Source of the DNA: Alphaproteobacteria bacterium
GTDB taxonomy: Bacteria; Pseudomonadota; Alphaproteobacteria; JAVJRE01
Length of the DNA stretch: 64,000 bases
Direction: 5' to 3'
Assembly (NCBI GenBank): GCA_040218575.1
Contig: JAVJRE010000001.1
Coordinates: forward strand, 124,001 to 188,000
Part shown: piece after piece, positions 34,018 through 43,032 of the stretch
Numbering within the stretch: the stretch's first letter is position 1
Layout of the letters: each line of letters begins with the position of its first letter
The notes under the pieces: model-generated
The model's database searches: none
Told to the model about the DNA's origin: nothing
The model's input: only the letters and a program-made list of their open reading frames with translations
Program-made: the position numbers and the translations under genes

Positions 34018-34689
34018 ATGGCGCAAGCGGCCGGGCCGGCGCTATGGTTGGGCATGGTGAAGAAAGCCCAGGGTGCACGGGATTTTGCCGCCCTTCTGCG
34101 GCAGGTGCGGGCGTGCCGGGTCTGCGCGGCGCACCTGCCGCTGGGGCCGCGCCCGGTGTTGCAGGCCAGCCCGGCGGCACAGTTGGTTATCGTCGGTCAG
34201 GCGCCAGGGACCAGGGTCCATGAGTCCGGGGTGCCGTGGGACGATGCCTCTGGTGCGCGGCTGCGTGACTGGCTGGGGCTGGCGCCCGAGGTGTTTTACG
34301 ACGAAACGAAAATCGCCCTTGTGCCCACCGGATTTTGCTATCCCGGCCGTCTGCCGCGCGGCGGTGATGCGCCACCGCGGCCGGAGTGTGCGCCGTTGTG
34401 GCATCCGCCGTTGTTCGCCGCCATGACCGGCATACGACTGACCCTGGCGGTCGGCGGCCATGCCCAGGCGCGTCTGCTGGCCGGACGGTCCAGGACAGGG
34501 CCGCGGGCGAGCGTGACGGCAACGGTGGCGGCGTGGCGGGATACCCTGCCGCAGATCATTCCCTTGCCTCATCCGAGCTGGCGCACCACCGGCTGGGAAA
34601 AGCGCAATCCGTGGTTCGCCGCCGAACTGCTGCCGGAGGTGCGGCGGCGGGTGCGGGCGGTGCTGGCCGGCCCGGAGGATGGGACCTAG
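34018..34689 (+). CDS. Uracil-DNA glycosylase family protein (probable 4Fe-4S type)
   Basis: A 223-residue UDG-superfamily protein. It has motif 1 IVGQAPGTRVHESGVPW, a PLPHPSW motif-2-like segment near residue 180, and four Cys spaced as in family 4 enzymes: C-x2-C at about 33-36 (RACRVCAAHLP) and C-x16-C in GFCYPG...PECAPLW. That predicts an iron-sulfur cluster. It probably removes uracil or related damaged bases. The start could also be 34009 (TTG) or 34054 (ATG). Its stop overlaps the convergent MFS gene's stop by 4 bases. Confidence 0.82.
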   Translation: MAQAAGPALWLGMVKKAQGARDFAALLRQVRACRVCAAHLPLGPRPVLQASPAAQLVIVGQAPGTRVHESGVPWDDASGARLRDWLGLAPEVFYDETKIALVPTGFCYPGRLPRGGDAPPRPECAPLWHPPLFAAMTGIRLTLAVGGHAQARLLAGRSRTGPRASVTATVAAWRDTLPQIIPLPHPSWRTTGWEKRNPWFAAELLPEVRRRVRAVLAGPEDGT

Positions 34690-35915
34690 TCGGCCTGATC
34701 GTCCAGCCAGAAGCTTTCCTGGGTGGTGCGGCTGACCGGCCGGAAGTCGTGATGGGTGGCGGCGGGAGCCTGGCGCCCCACAACCAGTCGCCACAGCACA
34801 AAGAGGGCCAGCGATGCCAGGACAGCGGCAACGAACAGCAGCAGCGATGCGGGGCCGGCCAGGCCCATGAGGCTGCCGGCCACCGCCGGCCCGACGACGG
34901 CGCCGGCGGCATAGAGCAGCAGCAGGCCGCCGCCAGTCTCCACCACCTCCGCCCGCGGCGTCCAGTCATTGGCGTGGGCCACGGCCAGGCCATAGAGCGG
35001 CAGGGCGAAGGCGCCGTGCAGGGCGGCCAGCACCAGCAGGCCGGCGGCGCCGACTGGCGCCAGAATGGCGAGGGCGAAGACCGCGGCCAGCACAGCGCAG
35101 CCGAGCATCACCAGGCGGCGGTCCACGCGGTCGGACAGACGGCCGATAAACCACTGTGACAGGGTGGCGCCGAACACCGGCGCGGCGAGGAAGAGCGTCA
35201 GATCGAACAGCTCCAGCCCGCGCTGGCGGGCATAGAGCGGCACCAGCGACCAGAAGGCGCCTTCCATCAGGCCCAGCAGCAGGCAACCGGCCGCCCCCGC
35301 CGGTGACAGGCGGAACAGGCGCAGCAGACGTGGCCTGACCGCGTGCAGCGCGGCCGGGGCAGAGACGCTGGTCAGCGCCACCGGCACCAGCGACGCGGCG
35401 ATCATCATGGCGGCGACGGAGAACAGGACCGGTCCCGACGGATCGGCCAGATTGAGGGAAAGCTGACCGCCCATGCCGGCCAGATTGGAGACGATGAGGT
35501 AGACCGACAGGATGCCGCCGCGGGCGGCATTGTCGGCCTCGCCGTTGAGCCAGCTCTCGATCACCAGAAACAGCAGGGCGAAGGCGAAGCCGATGCCGGC
35601 ACGCAGCGCGATCCAGGTAAGCACCGCCGGCACCAGCGGGAAGGCCAGGGCCAGAACCGCGGCCAGCGCAGCGAAGGCGGCGAAGGCACGGACATGGCCG
35701 ACCGGCCCCACCAGCCGTGGCCCGAGCAGGCAGCCGAGGGCGAATCCGAGAAAGTGACCGGTGCCCATGAGGCCGATCTCGCCGGCGGAGAAGCCAAGAC
35801 CCTCGGCGCGGATCGGCAGCAGGGTCATGAGCAACCCGTTGCCCAGCAGCAGCACGGCGGTGCCGGCCAGCAGGACAGCGACGGACAGTCGGACGGAAAG
35901 GGCGGAGCCGGCCAT
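34686..35915 (-). CDS. MFS permease (YcaD/UPF0226-like), third copy
   Basis: A 409-residue 12-segment MFS permease. It carries the same subfamily signature as the tandem pair at 15-17.7 kb, here IESWLNGEADNAARGG, and the loop IGRLSDRVDRRLVMLG. It is more diverged than those two are from each other. It ends in a hydrophilic tail and converges on the UDG gene. Substrate unknown. Confidence 0.87.
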   Translation of the reverse strand: MAGSALSVRLSVAVLLAGTAVLLLGNGLLMTLLPIRAEGLGFSAGEIGLMGTGHFLGFALGCLLGPRLVGPVGHVRAFAAFAALAAVLALAFPLVPAVLTWIALRAGIGFAFALLFLVIESWLNGEADNAARGGILSVYLIVSNLAGMGGQLSLNLADPSGPVLFSVAAMMIAASLVPVALTSVSAPAALHAVRPRLLRLFRLSPAGAAGCLLLGLMEGAFWSLVPLYARQRGLELFDLTLFLAAPVFGATLSQWFIGRLSDRVDRRLVMLGCAVLAAVFALAILAPVGAAGLLVLAALHGAFALPLYGLAVAHANDWTPRAEVVETGGGLLLLYAAGAVVGPAVAGSLMGLAGPASLLLFVAAVLASLALFVLWRLVVGRQAPAATHHDFRPVSRTTQESFWLDDQAD

Positions 35916-36052
35916 GGCGATCCTGCGGATGAAAGGTGTGACGGGCGGCGGACGCTATCAGAGGGACGCCGGTGAGTCAGCCTTCGCTTGGCAGAGTGGT
36001 GCGTGGTTGCGGGCGGTGGCCGGGTGAGGGAAGGTTAGGGGCGGAGCAAGGC

Positions 36053-36901
36053 ATGGAGATGACCATGGCGAGAGCGGACGGCGCCCGTGCGCCGGTGGCG
36101 GAGTCGCCCGATATGCGCGAGCTGATCGATCTTCGGCGTTATCCGCTGGACCGTCCGGCCAGTGCCGAATGGCGGACGCTGGTGGAACGGGGCCGCGCCG
36201 CCATGGCGGCGGAGGGAGTGATGGTGCTGGACGGTTTCCTGACGGCGCCGGCGCTGGAGGCGATTCGCGCCGATGCCCGCGCGGCGGAGCCCAAGGCCTT
36301 CTTCAAGCCCAAGTCGCACAATGCCTATCTGATGGACCAGGATCCGGACCTGCCGGCGGATCATCCGCGCAATCGCCTGCTGCGCACCGACGTGGCGACC
36401 ATTGCCGATGATGACATTCCGGCGGACTCGCTGATCCGGCCGATCTATGGGTGGTCCGGCCTGCGGGGTTTTCTGGCGGCGGTCATCGGGGTGGAGAGGC
36501 TGTACCCCTATGACGATCCGCTGGCCAGCATCAACTTCAATGTGGGCCGGCCCGGCGCCCAACTGAGCTGGCATTTGGATGCGGCCGAGTTCACCACCAC
36601 CATCATGCTGCAACCGGCCGCCACCGGTGGCGCCTATGAATATGTGCCGTTCATCCGCAGCGAGATGGACATGGCCTATGACCGGGTGGGGCGGCTGCTC
36701 GATGGCGACCGTGCGGGTGTGCGTGTTCTGGAACAGAAAGGCGGCACCCTTGTGCTGTTCCGCGGCCATCACTCGATCCATCGGGTGACGACCATCGAAG
36801 GCGCCACCACGCGCAACGTGGCGATCCTGAGCTATGATCCGCAGCCGGGGCGAATGCTGCTGGAACATGCGCGCAGGACGTTTTATGGCCGCCCCGGCTG
36901 A
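36053..36901 (+). CDS. Phytanoyl-CoA-dioxygenase-like Fe(II)/2-oxoglutarate oxygenase, copy 1
   Basis: A 282-residue cupin-fold oxygenase. The iron triad appears as H-x-D in LSWHLDAAEFTTTIML (about 179-181) and the distal His in LFRGHHSIHRVT, followed 11 residues on by an Arg (ATTRN) suited to 2-oxoglutarate. It presumably hydroxylates a small molecule; the substrate is unknown. The next gene is a second, different 2OG oxygenase whose first ATG (36885) lies inside this gene's last 17 bases. The pair is therefore translationally coupled. Confidence 0.82.
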   Translation: MEMTMARADGARAPVAESPDMRELIDLRRYPLDRPASAEWRTLVERGRAAMAAEGVMVLDGFLTAPALEAIRADARAAEPKAFFKPKSHNAYLMDQDPDLPADHPRNRLLRTDVATIADDDIPADSLIRPIYGWSGLRGFLAAVIGVERLYPYDDPLASINFNVGRPGAQLSWHLDAAEFTTTIMLQPAATGGAYEYVPFIRSEMDMAYDRVGRLLDGDRAGVRVLEQKGGTLVLFRGHHSIHRVTTIEGATTRNVAILSYDPQPGRMLLEHARRTFYGRPG

Positions 36902-36952
36902 ACCGCCGGTCGGCAGACCGGTTATGGCCGCCCCGGCTGAACCGCCGGTCGG
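36883..36952 (+). repeat. Direct duplication of a translation-start segment (39-bp period)
   Basis: A 31-base segment containing an ATG (36883-36913) recurs 39 bases later (36922-36952). Both copies are in the same frame, so the downstream oxygenase has two equivalent starts, ATG 36885 and ATG 36924. The first copy also holds the upstream gene's stop. Confidence 0.85.
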
Positions 36953-37802
36953 GACGGCGGACGCCGCTGTGGCGCTGGTGAGCGATGAGGATGTCGCCGC
37001 CTTCCGGGCGGATGGCGCCATTGTGCTGCGCGGGGTCTTCACGGACTGGGTGGACCGCCTGGCCGCCGGCATTGCCGCCAACGAAGCCGCACCCGGCCCC
37101 TATGGCAAGAACAGCGCCCGGCCGGATGATCCGGGGCGGTTCTTTCAGGACTATTGCAACTGGCAGCGGATAGCGGAGTTCCGCGATTTCGTATTGCAGT
37201 CGCCGGCGGCGGCCATCGCCGCCCGGCTGACCGGGTCGCGGCGCGTACAGTTCTATCACGAGCATGTTCTGGTCAAGGACGCCGGCACCCGGACGCCGAC
37301 GCCGTGGCACCACGACCTGCCTTATTACAATGTGAGTGGCCACAAGACCGTCTCCATGTGGCTGTCACCGGATGCGGTGCCGCGCGCCGCCGGCATGGAG
37401 TTCGTCGCCGGCTCGCACCGCTGGGGCAAGCTGTTCGCGCCGCGACGGTTTCGCGATGATGCGGCGTTCGACTATGGCGACGGGTTCACACCGGTGCCGG
37501 ACGTTGAGGCGGCGCGCGACGACTATCGTATCCTGTCATGGGATGTGGCGCCGGGTGATGCGCTGCTGTTCAGCTTTCTGACGTTACACAGCGCCAGGCC
37601 CAACCTGACGGCCGGCGGCCGGCGCGCTTTCTCCGCCCGCTGGATCGGCGATGATGTGCGTTTTTGCGAACGAGCCGGCGAGACCTCGCCGCCCTTCCCG
37701 GACATCGGCCTGAGCGATGGCGCGCCCATGCGCGAGGACTGGTTTCCGGTGGTCTGGCCGCCGCGGCGACCGGCCGCTCCGGCGCCGTCCTCGGGCCCAT
37801 AG
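36885..37802 (+). CDS. Phytanoyl-CoA-dioxygenase-family Fe(II)/2-oxoglutarate oxygenase, copy 2
   Basis: About 305 residues from ATG 36885 (292 from ATG 36924). A PhyH-type domain begins VSDEDVAAFRADGAIVLRGV. Iron ligands are H-x-D in TPWHHDLPYYNVSG and the distal His in FLTLHSARPN. The following RRAFSARW supplies the likely 2-oxoglutarate Arg. The middle part (HEHVLVKDAGT, KTVSMWLSPDAVP) is typical of the PhyH family. It is not a simple duplicate of copy 1; they share fold and motifs but little else. No biosynthetic partner genes identify the substrate. Confidence 0.87.
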   Translation: MAAPAEPPVGRPVMAAPAEPPVGTADAAVALVSDEDVAAFRADGAIVLRGVFTDWVDRLAAGIAANEAAPGPYGKNSARPDDPGRFFQDYCNWQRIAEFRDFVLQSPAAAIAARLTGSRRVQFYHEHVLVKDAGTRTPTPWHHDLPYYNVSGHKTVSMWLSPDAVPRAAGMEFVAGSHRWGKLFAPRRFRDDAAFDYGDGFTPVPDVEAARDDYRILSWDVAPGDALLFSFLTLHSARPNLTAGGRRAFSARWIGDDVRFCERAGETSPPFPDIGLSDGAPMREDWFPVVWPPRRPAAPAPSSGP

Positions 37803-37816
37803 ATCAGGCCCGTAGG

Positions 37817-38230
37817 TCAGGCCTGGGCCTCCAGCGTCTCCATGTCGGAATCGGAAAAGCCGAAATGGTGACCGATCTCATGGATCAGCACATGGCGCAC
37901 CAGCCGCTCCAGGTCCTCGCCGGAATCACACCAATAGTCGAGGATGGGCCGGCGGTAGAGGAACACCATGTCCGGCTCGCCCGGCAGGTCGAAGCCTGAC
38001 TTTTCCGTCATGGCAACGCCGCGATAGAGACCCAGCAGATCGAAGGGCGATTCCAGGTCCATCTCGGCGCAGGTCTCGTCGTCGGGAAAGTCCTCTACCC
38101 GCAACACAACACCCTTCATGTGCTGGCGCAGACGGCCGGGCAGGGTACCGAGCGCCGCATCGCCGATGGCGGCAAGGTCATCCAGATCGGGTGCGGTGCC
38201 GAACTTGTCGGCGCGATAGACGCGGGCCAT
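37817..38230 (-). CDS. Zincin-like metallopeptidase family protein (PF06262 type)
   Basis: A 137-residue minimal zincin. The C-terminal HEIGHHFGFSDSDM has the HExxHxxGxxD metal signature of these short metallopeptidase-like proteins. Upstream FLYRRPILDYWCDSGEDLE is also typical. The length fits the family (about 115-140). No activity has been established for most members. It converges on the oxygenase gene, 14 bp apart. Confidence 0.9.
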   Translation of the reverse strand: MARVYRADKFGTAPDLDDLAAIGDAALGTLPGRLRQHMKGVVLRVEDFPDDETCAEMDLESPFDLLGLYRGVAMTEKSGFDLPGEPDMVFLYRRPILDYWCDSGEDLERLVRHVLIHEIGHHFGFSDSDMETLEAQA

Positions 38231-38410
38231 GGCCCAAGCCTAGTGCGGGCGCGCGGCCGGTTGAACCGCCGGCCCCGGTTTGAAGGCCCGGTCTGACGAA
38301 TATGACCTGACCGGTCAGGCTGGACGGGTCAGGCTGGCCGGGCCCGGCTTGACGGGTATGGCCGTGGCGGCCACCGTGTGATGGTCAATCCTCCGCTCAC
38401 CGCATTTGCC

Positions 38411-38740
38411 ATGCCCCGCCGCCGCCTGACCGATGACGAACGCCTGACGCTGTTTGCTGACCTGCCGCACTGGCGGGCGGTGGCCGGCCGCGATGCCATG
38501 GAGCGGCGGCTGCGCTTCCGCTCGTTCAGCCAGGCCTGGAGCTTCATGAGCCGGGTGGCGCTGGCGGCGGAGGCACTCGACCACCATCCGGAATGGTCGA
38601 ATGTCTATGGCCGGGTCACTATCGTGCTGACTACCCACACCCCCGATGACGGCGGCGCAGGGGGCCTGAGCGACCTGGACGACAGGCTGGCGCGGTGGAT
38701 CGAGGATTTTGCCCGGCCGCTGGCGCCGGCGAACGACTGA
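38411..38740 (+). CDS. phhB: Pterin-4a-carbinolamine dehydratase
   Basis: A 109-residue protein with the PCD motif [20 protein letters not shown] around residues 58-77. The His pair and the later His form the dehydratase site, and [18 protein letters not shown] precedes it. It dehydrates 4a-hydroxytetrahydrobiopterin formed by aromatic amino acid hydroxylases; no hydroxylase is nearby. The C-terminus has a short Gly-rich insertion (DDGGAGG). An in-frame ATG at 38381 would add ten residues. Confidence 0.88.
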   Translation: MPRRRLTDDERLTLFADLPHWRAVAGRDAMERRLRFRSFSQAWSFMSRVALAAEALDHHPEWSNVYGRVTIVLTTHTPDDGGAGGLSDLDDRLARWIEDFARPLAPAND

Positions 38741-38775
38741 AACAGACAAGACCCGGACCACAAAGAGGACCGCCC

Positions 38776-39072
38776 ATGCCCTATCTGGTGATTGCTCACG
38801 ACGGAAGAGATTCAGCTGCACCCGAGCGCCGGCTCGCCGCGCGGCCGGCCCATCTGGAGAACCTCAAGCGCTATGACGCCGATGGCCGTGTGTTGTCCGG
38901 CGGGCCGATCCTGGAGGAGGGTCGCATGGCCGGATCCTATCTGCTGATGGATTTCGCCGACCGGCCGGCCCTGGATGCCTGGCTGGCGAGCGACCCCTAC
39001 ACCACCGGCGATGTGTGGCGCGATGTGACGGTGCTGGAGGTGCAGACCGTGTTCGGCGCCGGCAAGCCTTAG
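38776..39072 (+). CDS. YciI-like protein
   Basis: A 98-residue YciI-family (dimeric alpha/beta barrel) protein: YLVIAHDGRDS at the start, RPAHLENLKRY with the conserved His, GGPILEEGRMAGSYLLMDF, and the Asp of ASDPYTTGDVW. Family members are thought to be small dehalogenase- or muconolactone-isomerase-like enzymes; the reaction is unknown. It follows phhB by 35 bp on the same strand. Its stop overlaps the convergent DMT gene's stop by 4 bases. Confidence 0.9.
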   Translation: MPYLVIAHDGRDSAAPERRLAARPAHLENLKRYDADGRVLSGGPILEEGRMAGSYLLMDFADRPALDAWLASDPYTTGDVWRDVTVLEVQTVFGAGKP

Positions 39073-39968
39073 GTGACGCGTTCGGCCGCCGGTGCCGTGG
39101 TGCGCTTTTTCATGCGTGCCTCGCGCCGCGTGATATAGAGCGCGGCGCCGACGATCATGACGCCGCCGACGGCGGTCCACACATCGGGCCGCTGGGCAAA
39201 GAAGATCAGCCCCAGCAGGGCGGCAAAAGGCAGCCGGGCATAGTCGAAGGGCTGCAGAAAGCTGGCGTCGGCCAAAGCAAAGCCGCGCACGATCAGCAGG
39301 TGCGCGGTGGTGGCGCCGAGGCCGATGAAGCCGCCCAGCAGCCACAGTTCGGTGCTGGGCCAGACCCAGAACGGCAGGCTGAGCGCCAGCGACAGGGGCA
39401 GGCTGAGCAGCAACAGCCAGGCGACCATGGCATCGGGGTTTTCGGTGCCGGCCAGCTTTTTCATGTAGAGCACCGAAATGGCGCCGATGATCGCCGATAC
39501 CAGAACCAGCACGCTGCCGAGTTCAAGGGGAATGACGCCGGGACGCAGGATCACCATGGCGCCGGCAAAGCCGAACAACACAGCGCCGATGCGCCGCCAG
39601 CCGACCCGTTCGCCAAGGGCAAAGGGCGCCATCATGGTGACAAACAGCGGCGCGGTGAAGCTGAGCGCCGTGGCGGTAGCCAGGGGCAGGATGGACAGGC
39701 CCCAGAACCAGCAGGCCGATGAGGCGAAATTGGTGGTGACGCGAAGCAAGTGGCGCGGCATGTGGCTGGTCGCCATGCGGCGGAAGGTGCCGCGCATGGC
39801 CATCCACGGGGTCAGCGCGATGAGACCGAAGAAGTTGCGGAAAAAGGTGGCTTCGAACGGATGCAGGTCGCGTCCCACCTGCGATACCGCAGCATGCACC
39901 GTAACGAACACGGCGGCCGCGGAAAGCGCAAACAGCGCGCCTTTGACCGGCGGAGCGAGGATCCTCAT
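39069..39968 (-). CDS. DMT/EamA permease (group B array, copy 1, most downstream)
   Basis: A 299-residue ten-segment DMT permease. Group B features: LHPFEATFFRNFFGLIALTP, LATATALSFTAPLFVTMMAP, GFAGAMVILRPG, ADASFLQPFDYARLPFAALL and a basic end ITRREARMKKR. It is the last gene of a run of eight paralogues on the minus strand and lies 12 bp after the previous copy. Substrate unknown; group members of this type are annotated as metabolite exporters. Confidence 0.9.
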   Translation of the reverse strand: MRILAPPVKGALFALSAAAVFVTVHAAVSQVGRDLHPFEATFFRNFFGLIALTPWMAMRGTFRRMATSHMPRHLLRVTTNFASSACWFWGLSILPLATATALSFTAPLFVTMMAPFALGERVGWRRIGAVLFGFAGAMVILRPGVIPLELGSVLVLVSAIIGAISVLYMKKLAGTENPDAMVAWLLLLSLPLSLALSLPFWVWPSTELWLLGGFIGLGATTAHLLIVRGFALADASFLQPFDYARLPFAALLGLIFFAQRPDVWTAVGGVMIVGAALYITRREARMKKRTTAPAAERVT

Positions 39969-39980
39969 GGACGGCCCCGC

Positions 39981-40943
39981 TCAGCTCTCCGCCGGCGGCA
40001 CGGGGCCGGCCGGTCGGCGTGTCTCGCGGGTGGTGATGTAGACGGCGGAGGCGACAATGACCGCGGCGCCGATCCATGTGGCGGCCCCCGGCACCTCGGC
40101 GAAGAGGAAGAAGCCGAACAGTGCCGCAAAGGGCAGGCGGGCGTACTGGAAATGGGTCACGAAACTGGCATCGGCCTGGGTGATGGCGCGCACCAGAACC
40201 ATGTGAGCGGCGGTGGTGCCGATGCCGATGCAAGCCATCCAGACCAGGGTCTCAAGGCTTGGCCAGGTCCAGACGAACAGCGCCGGGATGAGCGAAACCG
40301 GGGTCAGGATCACCAGCATCCAGGCGACGATGGTGTCGGGCTTTTCGGTGCGCGACAGCTTTTTCACCAGCATCTGTGACGAGGCGGCGAAGAAGGCCGA
40401 ACCGATGACGATGACCGCACCGATCTCTATGGCCGTGGCATCCGGCCGCAGGATGATGAGGGCGCCAAGGAAGCCCATAAGCACCGCGGCGACACGCCGC
40501 CAGCCCACCACTTCCGACAGAATGAACGGCGCCAGCAGGGTAACGAACAGCGGCGAGGTGAAGCTCAGCGCCGTGGCGGTGGCCAGAGGCAGCACCGCCA
40601 GGCCATAGAACCAGGCGGTCATGGCGCAGAGACCGGTGGCGGCGCGCAGACCGTGCAGGCGCAGATGATTGGTGCGCAGACCGCGCAGACCGTTGCGCAG
40701 GAACCACGGGGACATGGCGGCCAACCCCATGAGATTACGGAAGAAGACCACTTCAAAGGTGTGCAGCTCGCCCGAGACGTGGCGGACAATCACATGAACG
40801 GCCGGGAAGATGGCCATGGCCACCAGTGCCAGCAGGGCGCCGCGCAGAGGTGCGGGCATGACCCGCCACGCCTCGCGCCGCCACGCCGCGAGCCCTGTCT
40901 TGCTGGCGGATGGGCGGGCGGGCGGGCGGATGGCGTCATTCAT
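39981..40943 (-). CDS. DMT/EamA permease (group B array, copy 2)
   Basis: A 320-residue DMT permease with a basic 30-residue leader. Motifs: LHTFEVVFFRNLMGLAAMSP, LATATALSFTSPLFVTLLAP, GFLGALIILRPD, SRTEKPDTIVAWML and ADASFVTHFQYARLPFAALF. Its ATG (40943) overlaps the stop of copy 3 (ATGA), so the two are translationally coupled. By eye closest to copies 1 and 3. Confidence 0.9.
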   Translation of the reverse strand: MNDAIRPPARPSASKTGLAAWRREAWRVMPAPLRGALLALVAMAIFPAVHVIVRHVSGELHTFEVVFFRNLMGLAAMSPWFLRNGLRGLRTNHLRLHGLRAATGLCAMTAWFYGLAVLPLATATALSFTSPLFVTLLAPFILSEVVGWRRVAAVLMGFLGALIILRPDATAIEIGAVIVIGSAFFAASSQMLVKKLSRTEKPDTIVAWMLVILTPVSLIPALFVWTWPSLETLVWMACIGIGTTAAHMVLVRAITQADASFVTHFQYARLPFAALFGFFLFAEVPGAATWIGAAVIVASAVYITTRETRRPAGPVPPAES

Positions 40944-41932
40944 GGGCTGGTGTCGGGGGTCTTGAGCGGCGGCGCGTCGGGAGCGCTCGCCAACCCGACC
41001 GGCGCGTCGCCGTGGGCGTCGGCACGGCCGTGGGCGCGGGCGGCGGCGATCTCGCGCCGGGCGACAAAGACAGCGGCGCTGATGATGATGGCCGCGCCGA
41101 CCCAGGTCAGCAGGTCGGGCCATTCGTTGAACAGAAGCAGCCCGAACAGGGCGGCATAGGGCAGTCGGGAGTACTCGAAATTGGTCAGATAGCTGGCATC
41201 GGCAATGCTCAAGGCCTTGACCCAGACCAGGTGGGCGACGGTTGCGCCGCCGCCGATGAACAGCAGCAGGCTCAGCTCCGTCAGGCTCGGCCAGGTCCAG
41301 ACGAACAACGCCGGCACGAACGACAAGGGCGTCATCAGCAGAAACATCCAGGCGACGATGGCTTCACTGGAGTGGGTGCGCGACATCAGCTTCATCAGGG
41401 TGATGGAGCCGGCGGCGAAGACGCTGGAACTCAGCACCACCAGGGCGCCGCCGTTGAAGCCCTGAAAGCCCGGGCGGATAATGACCATGGCGCCGACGAA
41501 GCCGACACCGATCGCCGCCGCCCGTCGCCAGCCGACCTTCTCGCCGAGCACCAGGACGGCGGCGACAGTAATGAAGAAAGGGGCGGTAAAGCTGAGCGCG
41601 GTGGCGTCGGCCACCGGCATCAGGGCCAGGCCCCAGAACCAGGCGGTAATGGCGCTGGTGCCGGTTATGGCGCGGATCAGGTGCAGGTGCGGCTTATCGG
41701 TCTTGAGCCCCTTGAGTCCGGCGCGCCAGAACCAGGGCGCCATGAACAGAAGGCCGAAAAGATTGCGGAAGAAGGCAATCTCCAGCGGGTGAATACTGCC
41801 GGAGAGGAAGCGGACAGCGCTGTGTACGGCGGGAAATACCGCCATGGCCACCAGCGCCAGAATGGTGCCCCGAATCGTCGGCGGCAGGGCGCGCCAGGTG
41901 CTGGCAAGACGGGAAGCTGAGGAGTCTGTCAT
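40940..41932 (-). CDS. DMT/EamA permease (group B array, copy 3)
   Basis: A 330-residue DMT permease. Motifs: IHPLEIAFFRNLFGLLFMAP, VADATALSFTAPFFITVAAV, GFVGAMVIIRPG, SRTHSSEAIVAWMF, ADASYLTNFEYSRLPYAALF. It has a 35-residue Ala/Pro-rich hydrophilic tail absent from copies 1 and 2. Its stop overlaps the start of copy 2. Between this gene and copy 4 there are 41 bp. Confidence 0.9.
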   Translation of the reverse strand: MTDSSASRLASTWRALPPTIRGTILALVAMAVFPAVHSAVRFLSGSIHPLEIAFFRNLFGLLFMAPWFWRAGLKGLKTDKPHLHLIRAITGTSAITAWFWGLALMPVADATALSFTAPFFITVAAVLVLGEKVGWRRAAAIGVGFVGAMVIIRPGFQGFNGGALVVLSSSVFAAGSITLMKLMSRTHSSEAIVAWMFLLMTPLSFVPALFVWTWPSLTELSLLLFIGGGATVAHLVWVKALSIADASYLTNFEYSRLPYAALFGLLLFNEWPDLLTWVGAAIIISAAVFVARREIAAARAHGRADAHGDAPVGLASAPDAPPLKTPDTSP

Positions 41933-41973
41933 GAAGCGGCCATCTTAGGGGCGATGCGGAAAGCGGAACCAGA

Positions 41974-43032
41974 CTAGCCGCCCGGCCCTTTCCCGGCTGG
42001 CGCCGCACCTGGCGTCGCGGCGGATGGCGGGGCGGCGTCGGCTGACGGCAGGCCCGGTGAGCCGAGCGGCAGAACCGGTGCGGCCTCCGCCGGCAGGCCC
42101 GGTGGTCCCGGCGGCAGCGCTGACTGCACGTCGAGTCCGCGGGTCTCGGCGGCGGCGGCTTCACGCCGTGCGATATAGCCGGCGCTGACGGCGATGATAC
42201 CGGCGCCGATCCAGGTCCAGCGGTCGGACCATTCGCCGAAGGCGACCAGGCCGATGATGGCGACGAATGGCAGTCGAGCATATTCAAACAGCGCCATGAA
42301 CGAGACGTCAGCCAGGGCGAAGGCGCGGATCTGCAGGATGATGGCCGTGGAGCCGAGGATGCCGAGCAGGGCGGTCGCCGCCCAGGCCACGGCGTCGGGC
42401 GGCTGCCACAGCATGATTGCCGGCACCGCGATGGCCGGCAGGACGATCAGATTGCCATAGATGACGGTCACCTGCGGCCGTTCACTGGTGGCCAGCCGCT
42501 TGACTGCCAGCAGGGCCAGCGCGCCACTCAGCGAATGGCCGACGACCCACAACGCCGGCCACTGAAACGCATCGAGCCCCGGCCGCAGGATGATGAGTGC
42601 GCCAGTGAAGCCGACCACCAGCGCGACGATGCGGCGCGGTCCCACGGTCTCGCCCAGAATGAGGGCGGCCAGAACGGTCATGAACAGCGGCGTCATGAAG
42701 CTGACAGCGGTGACGTCGGCGATGGCCATGAAGCGCGTCGCCATAAACCAGCCGATGGTCGACAGCAGCAACAGAACACCGCGCGCCGCATGCAGGCCGA
42801 GACGCCGGGTGCGCAGCGCGGACAGACGCCGCCGCCACAGCCAGGGCGTGAGCGCCAGCAACACGGCGGCCGACAGGAGAAACACCCCCTGGATGACCGG
42901 CAGACGGTCCACCAGCACGCGGATCAGCCCGGCATTGACCGCATAAAGCGCTATCGCCGCCAGAACCATGAGCGAGGCCCGCAGGCTGGCGCTGAGGGCG
43001 TTCCAGCGGGCGGTGAGTCGGGCCGGAATCAT
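41974..43032 (-). CDS. DMT/EamA permease (group B array, copy 4)
   Basis: A 352-residue DMT permease, the most diverged of the array: repeat 1 opens IALYAVNAGLIRVLVDRLPV and lacks the HPFE-x-FFRN box of its neighbours. Shared features remain: IADVTAVSFMTPLFMTVLAA, GFTGALIILRPGLDAF, ALADVSFMALFEYARLPFVA. A 60-residue Pro/Ala/Gly-rich tail follows the last segment. Its ATG overlaps the stop of copy 5 (ATGA). Confidence 0.9.
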   Translation of the reverse strand: MIPARLTARWNALSASLRASLMVLAAIALYAVNAGLIRVLVDRLPVIQGVFLLSAAVLLALTPWLWRRRLSALRTRRLGLHAARGVLLLLSTIGWFMATRFMAIADVTAVSFMTPLFMTVLAALILGETVGPRRIVALVVGFTGALIILRPGLDAFQWPALWVVGHSLSGALALLAVKRLATSERPQVTVIYGNLIVLPAIAVPAIMLWQPPDAVAWAATALLGILGSTAIILQIRAFALADVSFMALFEYARLPFVAIIGLVAFGEWSDRWTWIGAGIIAVSAGYIARREAAAAETRGLDVQSALPPGPPGLPAEAAPVLPLGSPGLPSADAAPPSAATPGAAPAGKGPGG

